From NCBI GenBank assembly GCA_963691815.1, contig OY829657.1, forward strand, positions 8,061,592-8,125,591: 64,000 nt of DNA. The letters are read 5' to 3'. The position numbers and the translations under genes are program-made. The stretch comes from Echiichthys vipera (lineage: Eukaryota; Chordata; Actinopteri; Perciformes; Trachinidae). This document shows, piece after piece, positions 35,401 to 47,650 of this stretch (within the stretch, counting starts at the first letter, position 1; each line of letters opens with the position of its first letter). The notes under the pieces were generated by a model. That model saw nothing but the letters and a program-made list of their open reading frames with translations, had not been told where the DNA came from and did no database searches.

Positions 35401-36680
35401 AAGCCAGGTTCAAAATTCTTGTTTCATTTGGTTGGCACGTTAGAGTCAAAGGTTTTTACAGAGGGGATTTTGGATCTATGAATGATAAATGAACGAAAGC
35501 CTTCAGAATATAGACAGGAATGAAACTGGAGGGTTTGGTGTATGTGCGTGCTACCGAAGTGGACATTTCTGCCTCAGGTATCGTCAAATTCCATACAATT
35601 TGATGGGAAACCACTTGGTACAGATACAACATCTAAGCAAAACCTACTTTATATCATAGCCTATATAAACTTCTCATATTCAGACTTGTCTCTAATTGTC
35701 TTTCTTGTGAAATGCTGTATTATCTTTTCGGGCCAATGAAAATAATCCTTGTGAAAGGCTCTTTGAAATGCTCACAACTCGTAGACGTGCGACCTATGAC
35801 GAGAGGTCACAAGCAAAAATAGTGAGAATGAGATAAAGGGATGTAGGGCGGCCTAACGTTGTCTTAATAGTTGTATTTATCCAATTGATTTGTTTTTTAT
35901 GCATCCGCTTTAAGGGAATTGCAGTAATTTGTGTTAAAGATTAGTTTTCAGCATGTCAGTAAGTTCACTATTAGAAGACATCATTTTGCTGCACCCATAA
36001 GGAGAGGAAAGTGCCAACAAATAATGATTTCCTGAACTTTGAGAGGCTCTGACCAGCCGTCACTCTCTTCCATTAGAAGGCTTTCATGTATAGGTAATGA
36101 TATGTAAACTGCATGTCAGATATGTGTAATTGATGCATGTCTGCGTATCCAAATGTATACAATCTTGAGCCATTATGCACAGCTCCGTTAGACTGATGAT
36201 AAGGATTTTAAATCGGAGGAGGCACAATAGAGCGAGAGCACAGAAAGTGTGTCACAAAGTGCTCTGATCGGGTAACATTTACCCATGTGTTTGACAGGGA
36301 ATCACAAGGTAGAGCGCAGCAGCTGCTATAGGTATCCATGGCAACTTGATGATGGCAAAGGAGTGCAAGCTGAACCGCAAAATGAAACTTAGTGGGTTTT
36401 ACAGTTCTATTGTCACACCAGGTTCTTATAAACATTAATACAATGCAACAGCTGCATGTTCTCAGAGGGCACGGAAATAATTTATACAATAAACTGTATA
36501 TTTAAATTTTAGTGCAAGCAGCCAGTAGTGTTTTCCTGACTGACTTACAAAGATAGCGATAGGATTAGCTTAATTATAATTTGATTTGATGGAAATTAAT
36601 GAAGGTTTAATGACCTTCAACAGGAAATGGGGTGACTGCAGCAGCACAGAGAGTGATTTAGATCAGACTAGAAATAATAA
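32485..36680. other. Spacer, no gene seen
   Basis: AT-rich stretch with a TATA/ACAT dinucleotide patch near 32610-32680 and a 22-bp exact tandem duplication (ATCACTCACTAGTCCCCAGATC) near 34318-34361. No exon with convincing splice sites and no recognisable repeat family were found. Confidence 0.45.
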
Positions 36681-36683
36681 TAA

Positions 36684-37180
36684 TTCAATTCAATTCAATT
36701 CAATTTTATTTATAGTGCCAAATCATAACAACATAACAAAAGTTATCTCAGGACACTTTACAGAGTAGGTATAGACCACACTCTATGACTTATTTATGAT
36801 TAACATAGACCCAACAATTCCCCCGTAGAGTACAGTGGCAACGAAAACCTTCACTACAACAGACAGGAACGTGGGACAGACCCAGCTCTGTGGAGGACGG
36901 ACATCTGTCTGCACCGGTGGGGAGGAAGAAAAGGAGAGAGAAAGAGAGAAAAGACGGACAGAGAGAGACACAAAGACAGACAGAGGGACACACTTCTGGA
37001 GATGCAAGCAACCACAAAGGTAACAGTGACTATAGTGATAGTTAAAGCAATGTGAATATGACTTACATTGGAAGAAAAGGAGAGAGAAAAGACAGACAGA
37101 TGGACAGAGAGAGACAAGGACAGACACGAAGACAGACAGACACACTTCCAGTAACTAAATTATATCTATAGTAATGTGAA
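36684..37180. repeat. Interspersed repeat (ATTTATAGTGCCAAATCA type) with internal direct duplication
   Basis: Starts with (TTCAA)n, then TTTTATTTATAGTGCCAAAT and CTCAGGACACTTTACAGAGT, a common fish repeat. Within it GGAAGAAAAGGAGAGAGAAA...GACAGACAGA...AGTAATGTGAATATGACT occurs twice (about 36923-37060 and 37072-37180). Confidence 0.55.
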
Positions 37181-38232
37181 TATGACTCATATGTTATGGC
37201 AGTTAATACAGCAGAATAGTAGAAACAAGCACAGCTAAGGTGACAGAAAATGAAAATGATAATAATTATGGTGGCAAACATGATCAATGATGAGCAGCGG
37301 CAACAGCAGCTACGAGACATACCACCGATGGTGCCTCTATGGCTACAAATTCCATAGTTTATAGGACTAGTGAAAGTATATATGTCTAATAGTGATAATA
37401 GTAGCAGGAAGCGTCATGCAGGACCACGGCAGCAGGCACCACCAGGATCAGCAGAGACCTGCGAGACGACAAACTACTTCGGTCTACTGAAGGCAATAAA
37501 GTAATTACAAGTGCAGGTTATGAGTTGTGTTTGTGTTGTATCATGACTGCAAAAGCCGTTCCACAGAGGTCACACTAAGCCTTTTTACCCTGCACGTAGT
37601 AGGAGTAACACATTGGTCTGCGCTGCTTTTAGGATTCGATGTAGAAATCAGGTCATATTTGAATCTATTCTCCAACAACACTGGGACTACTGGACAGATA
37701 TTCTCATAACAATGCCAGATGCCTGCTCCATGAATGTTTAATTGCAGTGCTAATAGTCTACCTGACATTTAAGATTCACCCTGCAGCTAAACAAACCCCC
37801 ATCAAATGTCATACATCTCTAGATATCATTGTGCCGCTGTGTTGCAATTTCCTAATGCTTTTCAACAACTCGCACAAAAGGTCTGTGATGATGGACTCTC
37901 GGTGTGTGACTGTCAGCGAGGCGAGTGTAGGCAGAGGCTCTAGTTCTTTGGCTCCGAGGGGCTGACGCAAACACTCACTGTTGATTTTTAAGAGCGGCAG
38001 TCTGTTCTCAGGAACCAGCAGATTTATTTTCCGGCCATTAGCAATCGGGATGATTAACAACTAAGGTAGTGGGTGAAGCAGACTAAGAGCCGCTGCTGGA
38101 GAGCTGAAAATCGTCTTCAAGTACATAACATATAGAAAAATATACATAATTAATCTTCAGGAATGCAAAGCTCTCCATGTCGTATGTTTTGAGCATTAAC
38201 TTGATTGGTTGGATAGTTTTCTTTAAACTCAA

Positions 38233-38560
38233 AACAAGCGAGAGTGATCTACTGGGACTTCACGCACAACCATCTCCAGGGTTTACAGAGAATGGTCCGT
38301 AAAAGAGAAAATATCCAGTGAGCGACAGTTCTGTGGTTTCAAATGCCTTGTTTTAGCCAGAGGTCAGAGGAGAATGGCCAGACTGGTTGGAGCTGACAGT
38401 AACTCAAATATTCACTGGTTACAACAGAGGAATGCAGGAGAGCATCTGTGAACACACAACACGACCTACTTTCTACAGAGAGGTAACAGCAGCAGACGAC
38501 CACACTGACACTTTATTCAGCACCAGGTGCACCTAATAAAGTGGCCGATGACTGTATTTG
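38233..38560 (+). pseudogene. Tc1/mariner transposase fragment with terminal repeat
   Basis: A decayed frame reads STGTSRTTISRVYREW, then KEKISSERQFCG, then RGQRRMARLV. This is the N-terminal helix-turn-helix part of a Tc1-like transposase. It is followed by the terminal AGGTGCACCTAATAAAGTG motif. Most of the catalytic region is deleted and stops are present. Confidence 0.7.
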
Positions 38561-39092
38561 ATCAAAGATACCAAGAGGTGTCATTGATTTCCTTTCTTCC
38601 AGTTCCCTGAAGGTAACCTATCACAGCTACGGTTGCAAATGGGTCGTACATTTTTGGGTAACTTGCTGGAAACAAAAATATGACAGGAAATGCTAAAACT
38701 TATTTTAAATTACAAGTATTTTCTTACTATTATATTTATTTAGTAAGTAATGTTTCATTTTTTAAAAATCCATTCTTATCTCTTTATTAACTCTTCCCTC
38801 ACAAAAGGATTTAAGGACTGTTCACCTCCGCTCAGTAGATTGGGTTTGATAGATTTTATTTGAAAATGACAATAATCAAGTTTGAAATCTTATTATAATG
38901 ATTTTAAATGAATTATATCAAGTATGAGCTGTTTGCTTAGACCTGCTGAGGTACAATAAATACAACAACCTGCATTTAAAGATCAACATCGTGGACATTG
39001 GATCAATTACTTCTTAAGGACTGTGGTCTTAGAGTAACCACTTGCTATAATACTACAAAGTGATTCTTAAAGGTCGTCCTAGAAGTTTTCAA

Positions 39093-39420
39093 GGGCGGCA
39101 GTAGCTCAGTCCATAGGTGACTTGGCTGGGAACCGTAGTTGGTTCAAGTTCCTGTCAGGACCATGAATGGAGCGTAGACTGGTGCCAGTTCATCTCCTGG
39201 GCACTGCCGAGGTGCTGTTGAGCAAGGCACCGAACCCCCAACTGCTCGGGGCGCTGGTCACTGGCAGCCCCCTCGCTCTAACATCTCTCCCTAATTGCAT
39301 GTATAGGTCCTGTCTGTGCATGTGTGTATTTCGGGCCTGTGTGTGTAACATGATTAATAATAAGAGTGAAAAAATTAAATTTCCCCGTTGTGGGATCAAT
39401 AAAGCAATTCTTCTTCTTCA
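39093..39420 (+). mobile_element. tRNA-derived SINE of a second family
   Basis: The head has A-box-like AGTAGCTCAGTCCATAGGTG and B-box-like TTGGTTCAAGTTCC. The tail is TTGTGGGATCAATAAAGCAA. A TTTATTTATCCTGAGGG repeat follows at 39430-39470, similar to 40608-40670. Confidence 0.6.
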
Positions 39421-39589
39421 AGATTCAAGAAGCTTTATTTATCCTGAGGGAAATGATTGTGCAACAGTTTCAATACAAAGATGGGAAAAGGGTCAGAGTG
39501 ACAATAAGCATAAAAACATAAATAACATCAAATAAATCAAACAATTAACTAGATGTGACAGGAAGCAACAGACATTGTGGTTAAACGTA

Positions 39590-39730
39590 GGTATCTCCAG
39601 ACCATCTAATCTAATCATTAACACCGCATTTACAACCCCATGCACAGCACGAGGAGCAATTCGGGGTTCAGTGTCTTGCCCAAGGACACTTCGACATGTG
39701 GACTGGGATCGAACCGCCAATCTCTCAAAT
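39590..39730 (-). mobile_element. tRNA-derived SINE of a third family, fragment
   Basis: On the minus strand a GGCGGTTCGATCCCAGTCCA B-box is followed by GTGTCCTTGGGCAAGACACT and CCCCGAATTGCTCCT. The family of 44268-44450 shares these words. Confidence 0.6.
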
Positions 39731-39982
39731 GGATATATATATATATGAATAGGTCATAAGGAGCAATAAGTGATAACAGTGTTAAAAGTGTAGCAGCACT
39801 TCTTATTGAACTAAGTTACAGTACAACTAAATAAAGGTATGCAGTGATGATATAAAGTGACATTTGCTCAGGACACAGTGTCTCCACTGTTCCTTACCTG
39901 ACCGGGGGGAGATGAATTATAGAGTTTGTCTCTATTTATATATACAGTGGTACCACAGTTTGGGAACCAATGAGCTAAAGTC

Positions 39983-40183
39983 CAGGGCTGCCCAACCCTG
40001 CTCCTGGAGGGCCACTGTCCTGCATGTTTTAGGTTTGTCCCTGCTCTAACACACTTGAGTCTCATGATTTTCAAACCTGTGACAGGCTTCAGCTGCTTGA
40101 TAACGAGCTCATCATAATATTCAGGTGTGTTGAAGCAGAGAGAAACCTAAAACATGCAGGACAGTGGCCCTCCAGGAGCAGGG
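39983..40183. mobile_element. hAT-type MITE, copy broken by the assembly gap
   Basis: Starts CAGGGCTGCCCAACCCTGCT. The inverted arms CTGCATGTTTTAGGTTT / AAACCTAAAACATGCAG face each other. The right terminus runs into the N block. It is the same family as 42160-42372. Confidence 0.7.
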
Positions 40184-40383
40184 NNNNNNNNNNNNNNNNN
40201 NNNNNNNNNNNNNNNNNNNNNNNNNNNNNNNNNNNNNNNNNNNNNNNNNNNNNNNNNNNNNNNNNNNNNNNNNNNNNNNNNNNNNNNNNNNNNNNNNNNN
40301 NNNNNNNNNNNNNNNNNNNNNNNNNNNNNNNNNNNNNNNNNNNNNNNNNNNNNNNNNNNNNNNNNNNNNNNNNNNNNNNNNNN
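40184..40383. other. Assembly gap (200 N)
   Basis: A run of exactly 200 N, probably a placeholder of unknown true length. It begins at the end of a palindromic MITE arm, the kind of sequence that often breaks assemblies. Confidence 0.99.
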
Positions 40384-41943
40384 TGTTCACTCACACGTAC
40401 GTAACTCCGTGTGTCGTTTGCTTTCTCGTCGTTTTGTTATGTTGGTACTTTACAACTTGGGTGTAAGGGAGCGGACCGCACGCAGATGGGCTCTGAGGCT
40501 TCAGTCAGCGGGTGCAGGGAGTGGGAAACCGTGCCAAGTTTTAGCCCAGGACGGTACGCTTTGGAGAGCTCTGGTTCAGCTTTAGTATGAATAAAAACAT
40601 GTAAGTTCAATTCAAACAACTTTATTTATCCCCACGGGGCAATTCAGGTTGCAGCCTCGGTCACATAGAAACAAGAACAACCAAAACAAGACACATAGAG
40701 CATCCACTCTGTCAGTGCTGCAGGTTGGCACAGGCGACCTGGGCTAGCAGCATGTAACAATAGGAAATACACACATTAAGGCTCTCAGGTGTGCAGTGCC
40801 TGGCCTGAGTTCATTAGCTGTCAGCAGCATTTAAAAGCCTGATGGCTGAAGGAATAAATGCATTTATAAATGAATTTGCAATTTGTGTCAGCCTATGTGG
40901 TGTGTAGTAAATCATTTCCTGTGTTTTAGAAGATATGACCTGTTTGTGGGCTGCACAGTGGACAGATATGTGCTTAAATTACACCTTACACTCCGCTTAC
41001 ATAACTTTGCAGGTTGTAAGCAGCTTTGGTTCTTTATTTAATCAGTTAGAATATAAAGCTTCACTCGCAGCTATGGGACGCATTAGTTTAAATGTCACTG
41101 GAAAGAGGACGACACATAGCTCAATGATAGATGAGCACTTTTGTAGTAAGTGGAAGTGGAAGCCTTCGTCCCTTTCAATGGGAATTTAGCTGAAAAATAT
41201 CCTCCATTTACGGGTGACTTATAGTTCATTTTGGTTACTTTGGTATGAAACAAACACAGTTTTCTGATATTGTTGTTGTTTTTCTAGATGTTTCCTAAAA
41301 TCCGTCAGTGCCAGCGCTTTAACTGGTCTGTTCTGCATTGTGTGATTGTACGGCGGGGTTGAAAATGTTCACTCTGCAAGGTAGATTTCAATATTTCTTT
41401 CTAAGTATTGAATGATTTGATATATTTCACAAGACAGGAGGGCAAACAGAAGTATGGAATATGGCACACCAAAGTTTCCCACCCAGAATAAATGGCAGAA
41501 AGCTGTAACCACAGTATTTGTATTTGTGTATTTGTTACGAACAAGTAAAGACATAAAATAGAAATAAAAACAACGGACAATAGACATTCCAGGCAATATT
41601 TGCAGAGCAATGAAAATCATAAAGCAAAATTGAAATGTCCAACATTGTTCTTCTTGACAGCTCGGAAAGGAGTGAGAAGAAGAATAACTTATTTACTCTC
41701 ACCTCTTCTCCATAACCCTGCTTCTATGTTTAAACCACCACTTGGCCATAGACTGCCCTGATCCCGTAAAGGTTTAAGGGTTTTACCAGTTTTTGGAGAA
41801 ACAGGAGAAAATAGAAGGCTGCAGGGAATACGAGACAAGTGGGTTGAGAAATTAGCACAGTGATGTGAACCATCCACTTCCTGCTGTAAACTAGGCAACT
41901 AGACCACCCACCAGCTCAGGGTCTCAGTGCCAGCTAAATCCAC

Positions 41944-42077
<134 letters not shown>

Positions 42078-42159
42078 CTTGCCTCTATATAATCATAACC
42101 AAAAGCTCTCACTTACTCACACACACACACACACACATAGGAACACTTACACACTAGAC

Positions 42160-42372
42160 CAGGGGTGGGCAATTCGGGTCCTGGAGAGCCTTAGTCCTGC
42201 ATGTTTTAGGTTTCTCTCTGCTCTAACACACCTGATTCTACTGATTTGCTCGTTATCAAGCAGCTGATGCTCGTCACAGTTTGATTATTGTTAGACTCAG
42301 GTGTGTTAGGGTAGGGAAAAACCTCAAACATGCAGGACAGTGGCTCTCCAGGACCGGAATTGCCCGCCCCTG
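42160..42372. mobile_element. hAT-type MITE (213 bp) with 8-bp target duplication
   Basis: TIRs CAGGGGTGGGCAATTC and GAATTGCCCGCCCCTG (one mismatch in complement). Flanks CACTAGAC (42152-42159) and CACTAGAT (42373-42380) are a 7/8 target duplication. CAGGG ends and an 8-bp duplication are hAT hallmarks. Confidence 0.85.
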
Positions 42373-43257
42373 CACTAGATGCTGTTTCTCCCCACTGAAT
42401 GGTGCGTGCGTTCCAGTGGTAACTACCACAAAGGTGGTTTTGAGTTCTTTGCCAGGTGTTCATATGTCTGTTTACAGACACCGCAATAGCATCACAACTG
42501 TGTAAGATCCAGTCACCAAACTTCCCAGGTGTTTAGTTGGGATAAAAGAGAAAGCCAAATTCGAAGATGAGTGTGGTCCCAGCAAGGGCGCCAAAAGTAG
42601 GGGAGGTAGGAAGTTGGGAAGGTGCCATTGCCCCCTCACTTGCTGATGTGAACCCATCGCATTTTAATTTGACACTTTTTGTGATCCAGGACTTTACAGT
42701 GACACGGACTAATCTGGGGATTATTTATTGGACAGTTTTGCTTATATCTGACATTTTACCATTAGAAGGAGACCTTGATCATCTTATATATTCCCCACAA
42801 GACACACCATTAGAGGCAGCTCTTTACCCCTGCATTACTCTCTCTCACTGCCATCATACCTCTTCCCCCCCAGTTCATTAGACTGCCACACCTTAGATGC
42901 GTTCGATGATGCCCACTGACCTGAACCTCCCACCGCATTAGTCAGCAAAGTGCCATTTTCTGAAAGGCCGTGATTATAGCTGCCCCTGTCAGCGATATTT
43001 CACCAGAGGTAGTTGGCTCTGCTGAGATTTATGAAGTAGCTGTGGGTCTGACTGACACCTGCAGCACCCAGAGGCTGAGCGGTCCACGCCCGTGGGAGGC
43101 TGTGTTTCCGTCTGTACTTGTTAGGCTGCATGAACATCATGAGGTGTCACAAAAAACAGGAACGCGTTGTTTCTGCTTGACATTTTAGAGCAAAGAATGA
43201 ATTCAGATGTTATGATGTGTGATGTGTGTTTGCAAGTAATTATGTTGTTTAAAAGCG

Positions 43258-43496
43258 TGCGCACGTGTACGAGGACGATGCCTACGGCGGTTCTGACGTC
43301 ATGTTATGTGCGCCTGTTGGGACATAGAAAAAAGAAGGAAGGACCATGCACGGACATTTAAAACAATTGCAGTGAAAGGTTCACGTTGGTGTGATGCGGA
43401 GGTGGAGTGTTTACTGCAGATTTGGTCGATGAAAATATTCAAAAACAGTCGACAAGACGCATAAAAACTCTGAGGATGGACAGTGAGTGCACCCTG
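43258..43496 (+). pseudogene. PIF/Harbinger-derived fragment with Myb/SANT-like coding remnant
   Basis: GKRHV-free frame AVKGSRWCDAEVECLLQIWS on the + strand is then shifted. It is the start of a Myb/SANT-like DNA-binding domain of the kind carried by PIF/Harbinger transposons. The end GACAGTGAGTGCACCCT resembles the TIR of 46110-46691. Confidence 0.6.
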
Positions 43497-44267
43497 AGCT
43501 CCATGTACCAGGTCCTGGGACAAACTGTCGACTGATCGACTGCTGGCCCAGATGAATTTCACATATCCTGGGTAAGCCCGGTGTTCTGGCCAGCAGACTA
43601 AAAACAGCCCGACTCACCCACTCTGTACTCTTAACGTGTGTCGTTTGCATGAAGCCTCGAGTCCTGAGCTGGAGCTAAGTACGGATTAGCACAGGAGGTG
43701 TTTAGCTGTGGCAATATAATGTGAGAAGCTGTTTACGCTGAAATCTTGACAGTATCCTTCACATCTTACTGAAAATGTCTGCCATGCCAACCAGTTGAGC
43801 TAAGTCAAATGTGAAATACATGGCAGAGCACATATGTTTAATACAAACAGTGCACTGTTATCTCAAACAACATTAAAACCGCGTTTCCCATGAGCCCTGT
43901 TGCTCCGTGTCAAATATGTTTTCCTTCTCCCTGGCATGGCTGTTCAACAGGATTTGTGCTGATAATAGCCAATATGTCTTTGGACCAACTGAGCTAATGT
44001 GAGCTATGAGACACTGTAGCTGGGATAGAGCATTACATGACTTTCAAAGTAAAACTAAGTGAAACTGTGCACCATAAATCAAACCAGGAGATTTCAGTTT
44101 TACACGAGCTAAAAGGCAGAGAGGAGGCTGGTAGTGCTCACCGTCACTTATTCAAGAAAGTTATAATTAAAGCTGCGCTCATCGATACTTTTATATTAAA
44201 AATGGATGAAATAGCTATGTATAATATAAAAGGTATTGCTAGTTGATTCCCCTCAGCCACAAGCAGA

Positions 44268-44450
44268 TGGGGCGACTGTGGCTCAGTGGCAGAGAGGGTC
44301 GTCCTCCATTCGAGAGATCGGCAGTTCGGACTGAACCCCGAATTGCTCCTCATGCTGCGCATGGGTGTGTAAATGTGGTTTGAATGATAACACTGTGAAG
44401 GCGCCTTGAGTAGTCAGAAGACTAGAAAGGCGCTTTACAAGACCATTTAC
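44268..44450 (+). mobile_element. tRNA-derived SINE of the third family
   Basis: GGGGCGACTGTGGCTCAGTG (A-box side), then GATCGGCAGTTCGGACTGAA (degenerate B box), then ACCCCGAATTGCTCC, and a tail with AAGGCGCTTTACAAGACCAT. Confidence 0.7.
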
Positions 44451-44680
44451 CAGATAAAATCAACTGTACACTCACTGCTTGCTCGGCGCTGAATGGCAGA
44501 CAGACAAAGTTAGCGACTAGCTTGTGAACACAGAGTGATTAGCAGCGAGACAGATATTTCCAACCAGAGTAAACAGACACTAAGACAGTCAGAAGAAGAG
44601 TGAATATTGGACTTATATTTGTCAGTTGGCCAGAAGCACTACTCTAAATGAATGCTAATGTTGCTGTGTGTCTACCTAAT
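44451..44680. repeat. Interspersed repeat shared with 47375-47650
   Basis: ACAAAGTTAGCGACTAGCTTG...GATATTTCCA...AGAGTGAATATTGGACTTA also occurs, diverged, at 47525-47640. The flanking pair AAAGCTGC...CATCnATnCTTTTATATTAA recurs at 44168 and 46783. The family is not named. Confidence 0.5.
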
Positions 44681-44804
44681 GTGTAAAGAGGCAACTTGTT
44701 AGCAGCTAAGGCAATAATATACCACGTTTCGGCTTGTTGGGTTAGTTGAGTCCAAGTGGTCCAAAAGGAAAAAAGATGCAGCTTAAAGTTTGGCGATTAA
44801 TGTG

Positions 44805-44997
44805 GTAATAATTTATGTATTTTATTTACTTAAAGGGGACATATTATGCTATTTTTCAGGTTCATACTTGTATTTAGATTTTCTACTAGAGAATGGGTGT
44901 CAAAGTGATCCAGTAAAGGAAAACCTAAATACAAGTATGAACCTGAAAAATAGCATAATATGTCCCCTTTAAGTAAGTAAAATACATAAATTATTAC
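44805..44997. repeat. Near-perfect 73-bp inverted repeat (hairpin) with 47-bp loop
   Basis: Arm 44805-44877 equals the reverse complement of 44925-44997 at 72 of 73 positions. The arms contain CTTAAAGGGGACATATTATG, the terminus of the TTAA-type MITE family, plus about 28 bp of flank outside it. An inverted duplication that includes the flank is unlike a normal TIR pair. Confidence 0.95.
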
Positions 44998-45373
44998 AAA
45001 TCAAAAAACACTTTTTTTTCTCGTATGGTCTCTCTGAATATACCTGTATATTCAACCTCTGTCTGAAACACACCAAAGGACTGCTCTAATTGGTCGTTGT
45101 TTCCAAGACTTCGTAACCACACTGTAGCAGCACTTTCTGCCGATATATAATATAAATTATTATAATAATATAACATAAATAGAACAGTTGTTACATAAAA
45201 AAACATACAGAAGTTGTGAGGGCTCTTTTAGAGGCACAGTTTTAAAATACTGGCTGTGTGCTTTTCTCTGTGGATTAAGCGTTTCCATTGCACCCTTTGA
45301 TCGAAAAATGAAAAACTTTAGCCATTGAACGTGCTTGGGCACAGTATGGATGGACAGAGTGAGTGCGCCCTTA
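44998..45373. mobile_element. MITE body next to the hairpin, ending in a Harbinger-like terminus
   Basis: TATTCAACCTCTGTCTGAAAC and CTGCTCTAATTGGTCG match the TTAA MITE family of 28539-28964. At 45350-45373 GGACAGAGTGAGTGCGCCCT is a solo terminus of the element at 46110-46691. Confidence 0.45.
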
Positions 45374-46109
45374 GTCAAGGGCTCGGTGTTACGTTGATGA
45401 ATTTGTCCCAGTGGATACAGAGAAAGGCTGAAGATGCAAATGACACTGAGGTTTGATTTGAAGATAGCAGACTCACTAGAAGTAAAAAGTTCAAATACAT
45501 CTGCCTTGGGTTTTTACTTCTGTATTGTTGTCCATTTGTAAAGCTATTATTACTTAAAGCTATTTACAGTTTTTGTCAAATGAATATTCTGGCACTAATT
45601 TAAGTGTATGTGACTTTGTCTGTTCTAAAAATAAGGTAACTGCACTACTTTGAAAGTGTGTTTCCATTGCCAGGGGCAGAACAATATAGAGCAATAGTTA
45701 GCTGGGACTTCACACAGTTTCCGCACAAGAAAAACCTGTGCAACACTGTGTGTTGTACAGCTGAAGCATGAGGAAACTGTTGCTGCTTTATGAACGCACA
45801 GCTGAACTGTCGTGTAAATTGGCTAATCTTTGACGTGCTGTATCCTCCACTTGCTAACTGGCTTAGCTGGAGCTTATCCTGAAAGCGCTGCCTCTTGCCT
45901 TTCATCGTGACAACGCCCAGACGTTTCATGAACAACCTGATGTAAAACAACCCTTCCGACTGCCAGTTAGAATAAAGAGACTGAGTGATTTTCAAGTTAA
46001 TGGTCACTGACAAGAAATGTGTCTCATAAATCAAATATTGAGAGGATATAACGCAGAACACAGGCAACAGAAGCTGATCCATTGTCTCTGTTTAATTAAT
46101 GAAGATTAA

Positions 46110-46691
46110 GGGCGCACTCACACTATCCTTCCGCACCGCGACCCGGGCTTTAGGGTACTTGTCCCCCCTCCCTCTCCCCCCGCGCCCCAGCCCTGTTTGT
46201 ACTCACACTGCCAGGGCCTCGGCCAATGCTTCTTGCTGTCCATACGTCATCACGCTGTAACACGTTACACGCATTGATCGCGTGTGTGTGGCTTTGTTTA
46301 CAAATCTTTGCATAGACCTCAGAGTTTTTGTGCGTCTTGTCGACTGTTTTTGAATATTTTCATCCGACCAAATCTGCAGTAAACACTCCACCTCCGCATC
46401 ACACCAACGTGAACCTTTCACCGCCATTGTTGTTGTTGTTAAATGTCCGCGCATGGTCCCTCCTTCTTTTTTCTATGTCCGAACAGGCGCACATAATGCT
46501 ACCGCCGTAGGGCTCGTGCTCGTGCTTGTACACTTGCGCACGCTCGTGCTCGTACATGTGCAAACGGCTCCGCTAAAGCCCACCTCTTTCAAGCGGGCCG
46601 TGAACGGGTGCACTCACACTGCTTAAACGTACTAGGCTTTAGCTGAAAAAACGGTTTTGTCCCGGGACAGAAAGACAGTGTGAGTGCGCCC
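46110..46691. mobile_element. PIF/Harbinger-type element (582 bp) with TAA target duplication
   Basis: Termini GGGCGCACTCACACT and AGTGTGAGTGCGCCC are exact inverted repeats. TAA flanks both sides (46107-46109, 46692-46694), as expected for PIF/Harbinger insertion. The interior minus strand (46454-46203) encodes MAVKGSRWCDAEVECLLQIW, the start of a Myb/SANT-like domain. The rest of the Myb gene and the transposase are missing, so it is a deletion derivative. Confidence 0.85.
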
Positions 46692-46856
46692 TAAGTAACC
46701 ACTGCACATTTTGCTAGCTTAGTTCCAAGTCCAGTCCATTACAGAATAGTTCCCACATGCCTTCTTTTAGTTATTAATGTTAAAGCTGCACCGATTCATC
46801 TTTTTATATTAATAAATGGTAAAATGATAACATTAATGTCAAAGAGGTCACTCATA

Positions 46857-47352
46857 AGCCATGTTTCCATTCAATTGTCAAACGAATTTTCAGCGTACTC
46901 TTGAAATGTCACCAAAAAAAGGTTTCATTAACTGGTCTGGAGCAAATAAACTAGTCTACATTGTAGTTTCATAACAAGTTAGCGCTATAGGCTACGATTT
47001 ACGCATGGCTGTAAACCGTCAGTAAACAGAGTATAAAAGCAGAGGTTAAGGACTGGAAACTAAACAAGTCACCATGGACATTTAACCCATGCTCGGTAGA
47101 AAAATGGAGACAGGTCTTCAGTACTTGGGTTCAATTGTGTCTTTGGTTTAAATTATCCAGCAAAGGGGTTTTCATAAACCATTTAGCGCATAAACTATTT
47201 TATGACAAAGGCAAAAAGATATCGGCGAGTGTGAAAACTTTCTTAGGCTATTGATAAAATTTGATAAAATTTTGCTGTTACCAAACCGCTTTTCTAATTT
47301 GACACCATGCACATAAAATACATAAAATACGTGGATGTAAACACGGCCACAG
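46857..47352. mobile_element. Possible TIR element inside an older repeat
   Basis: GCCATGTTTCCATTC at the left resembles the complement of GGATGTAAACACGGC at the right. It splits the repeat whose two halves (46783-46850 and 47375-47650) match 44168-44670. Target duplication was not found. Confidence 0.4.
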
Positions 47353-47650
47353 TGACGAACACAGAGAGAATGATCATCCAACTCTGCAATCCAGAGTTTT
47401 ACCTAGCGTTTTAGCAGCTTTCAGCTCATTGTTTCGGTCTACAGCCCGCAACTTCACTGTCTTGATTCAGTCGTTAGCAGGCAACAGTTTTAAGTGAAAA
47501 AGCTGGGTATGATACCTAACCACTGGCAAAGTTAGCAACTAGCTGGTAAGCATAGTGGAGAAGCACCTGCAGCAGTTAAAGGGCAAGATATTTCCATCAG
47601 AAGGTGGAAAAAAGAGTGAATATTAGACTTACATTTGAGTTTAAAACTTA

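Noticed and set aside
43258..46691. Myb/SANT-like frames as host genes
   Set aside because: They are truncated, occur twice, and the second sits between exact Harbinger termini, so they are transposon remnants.
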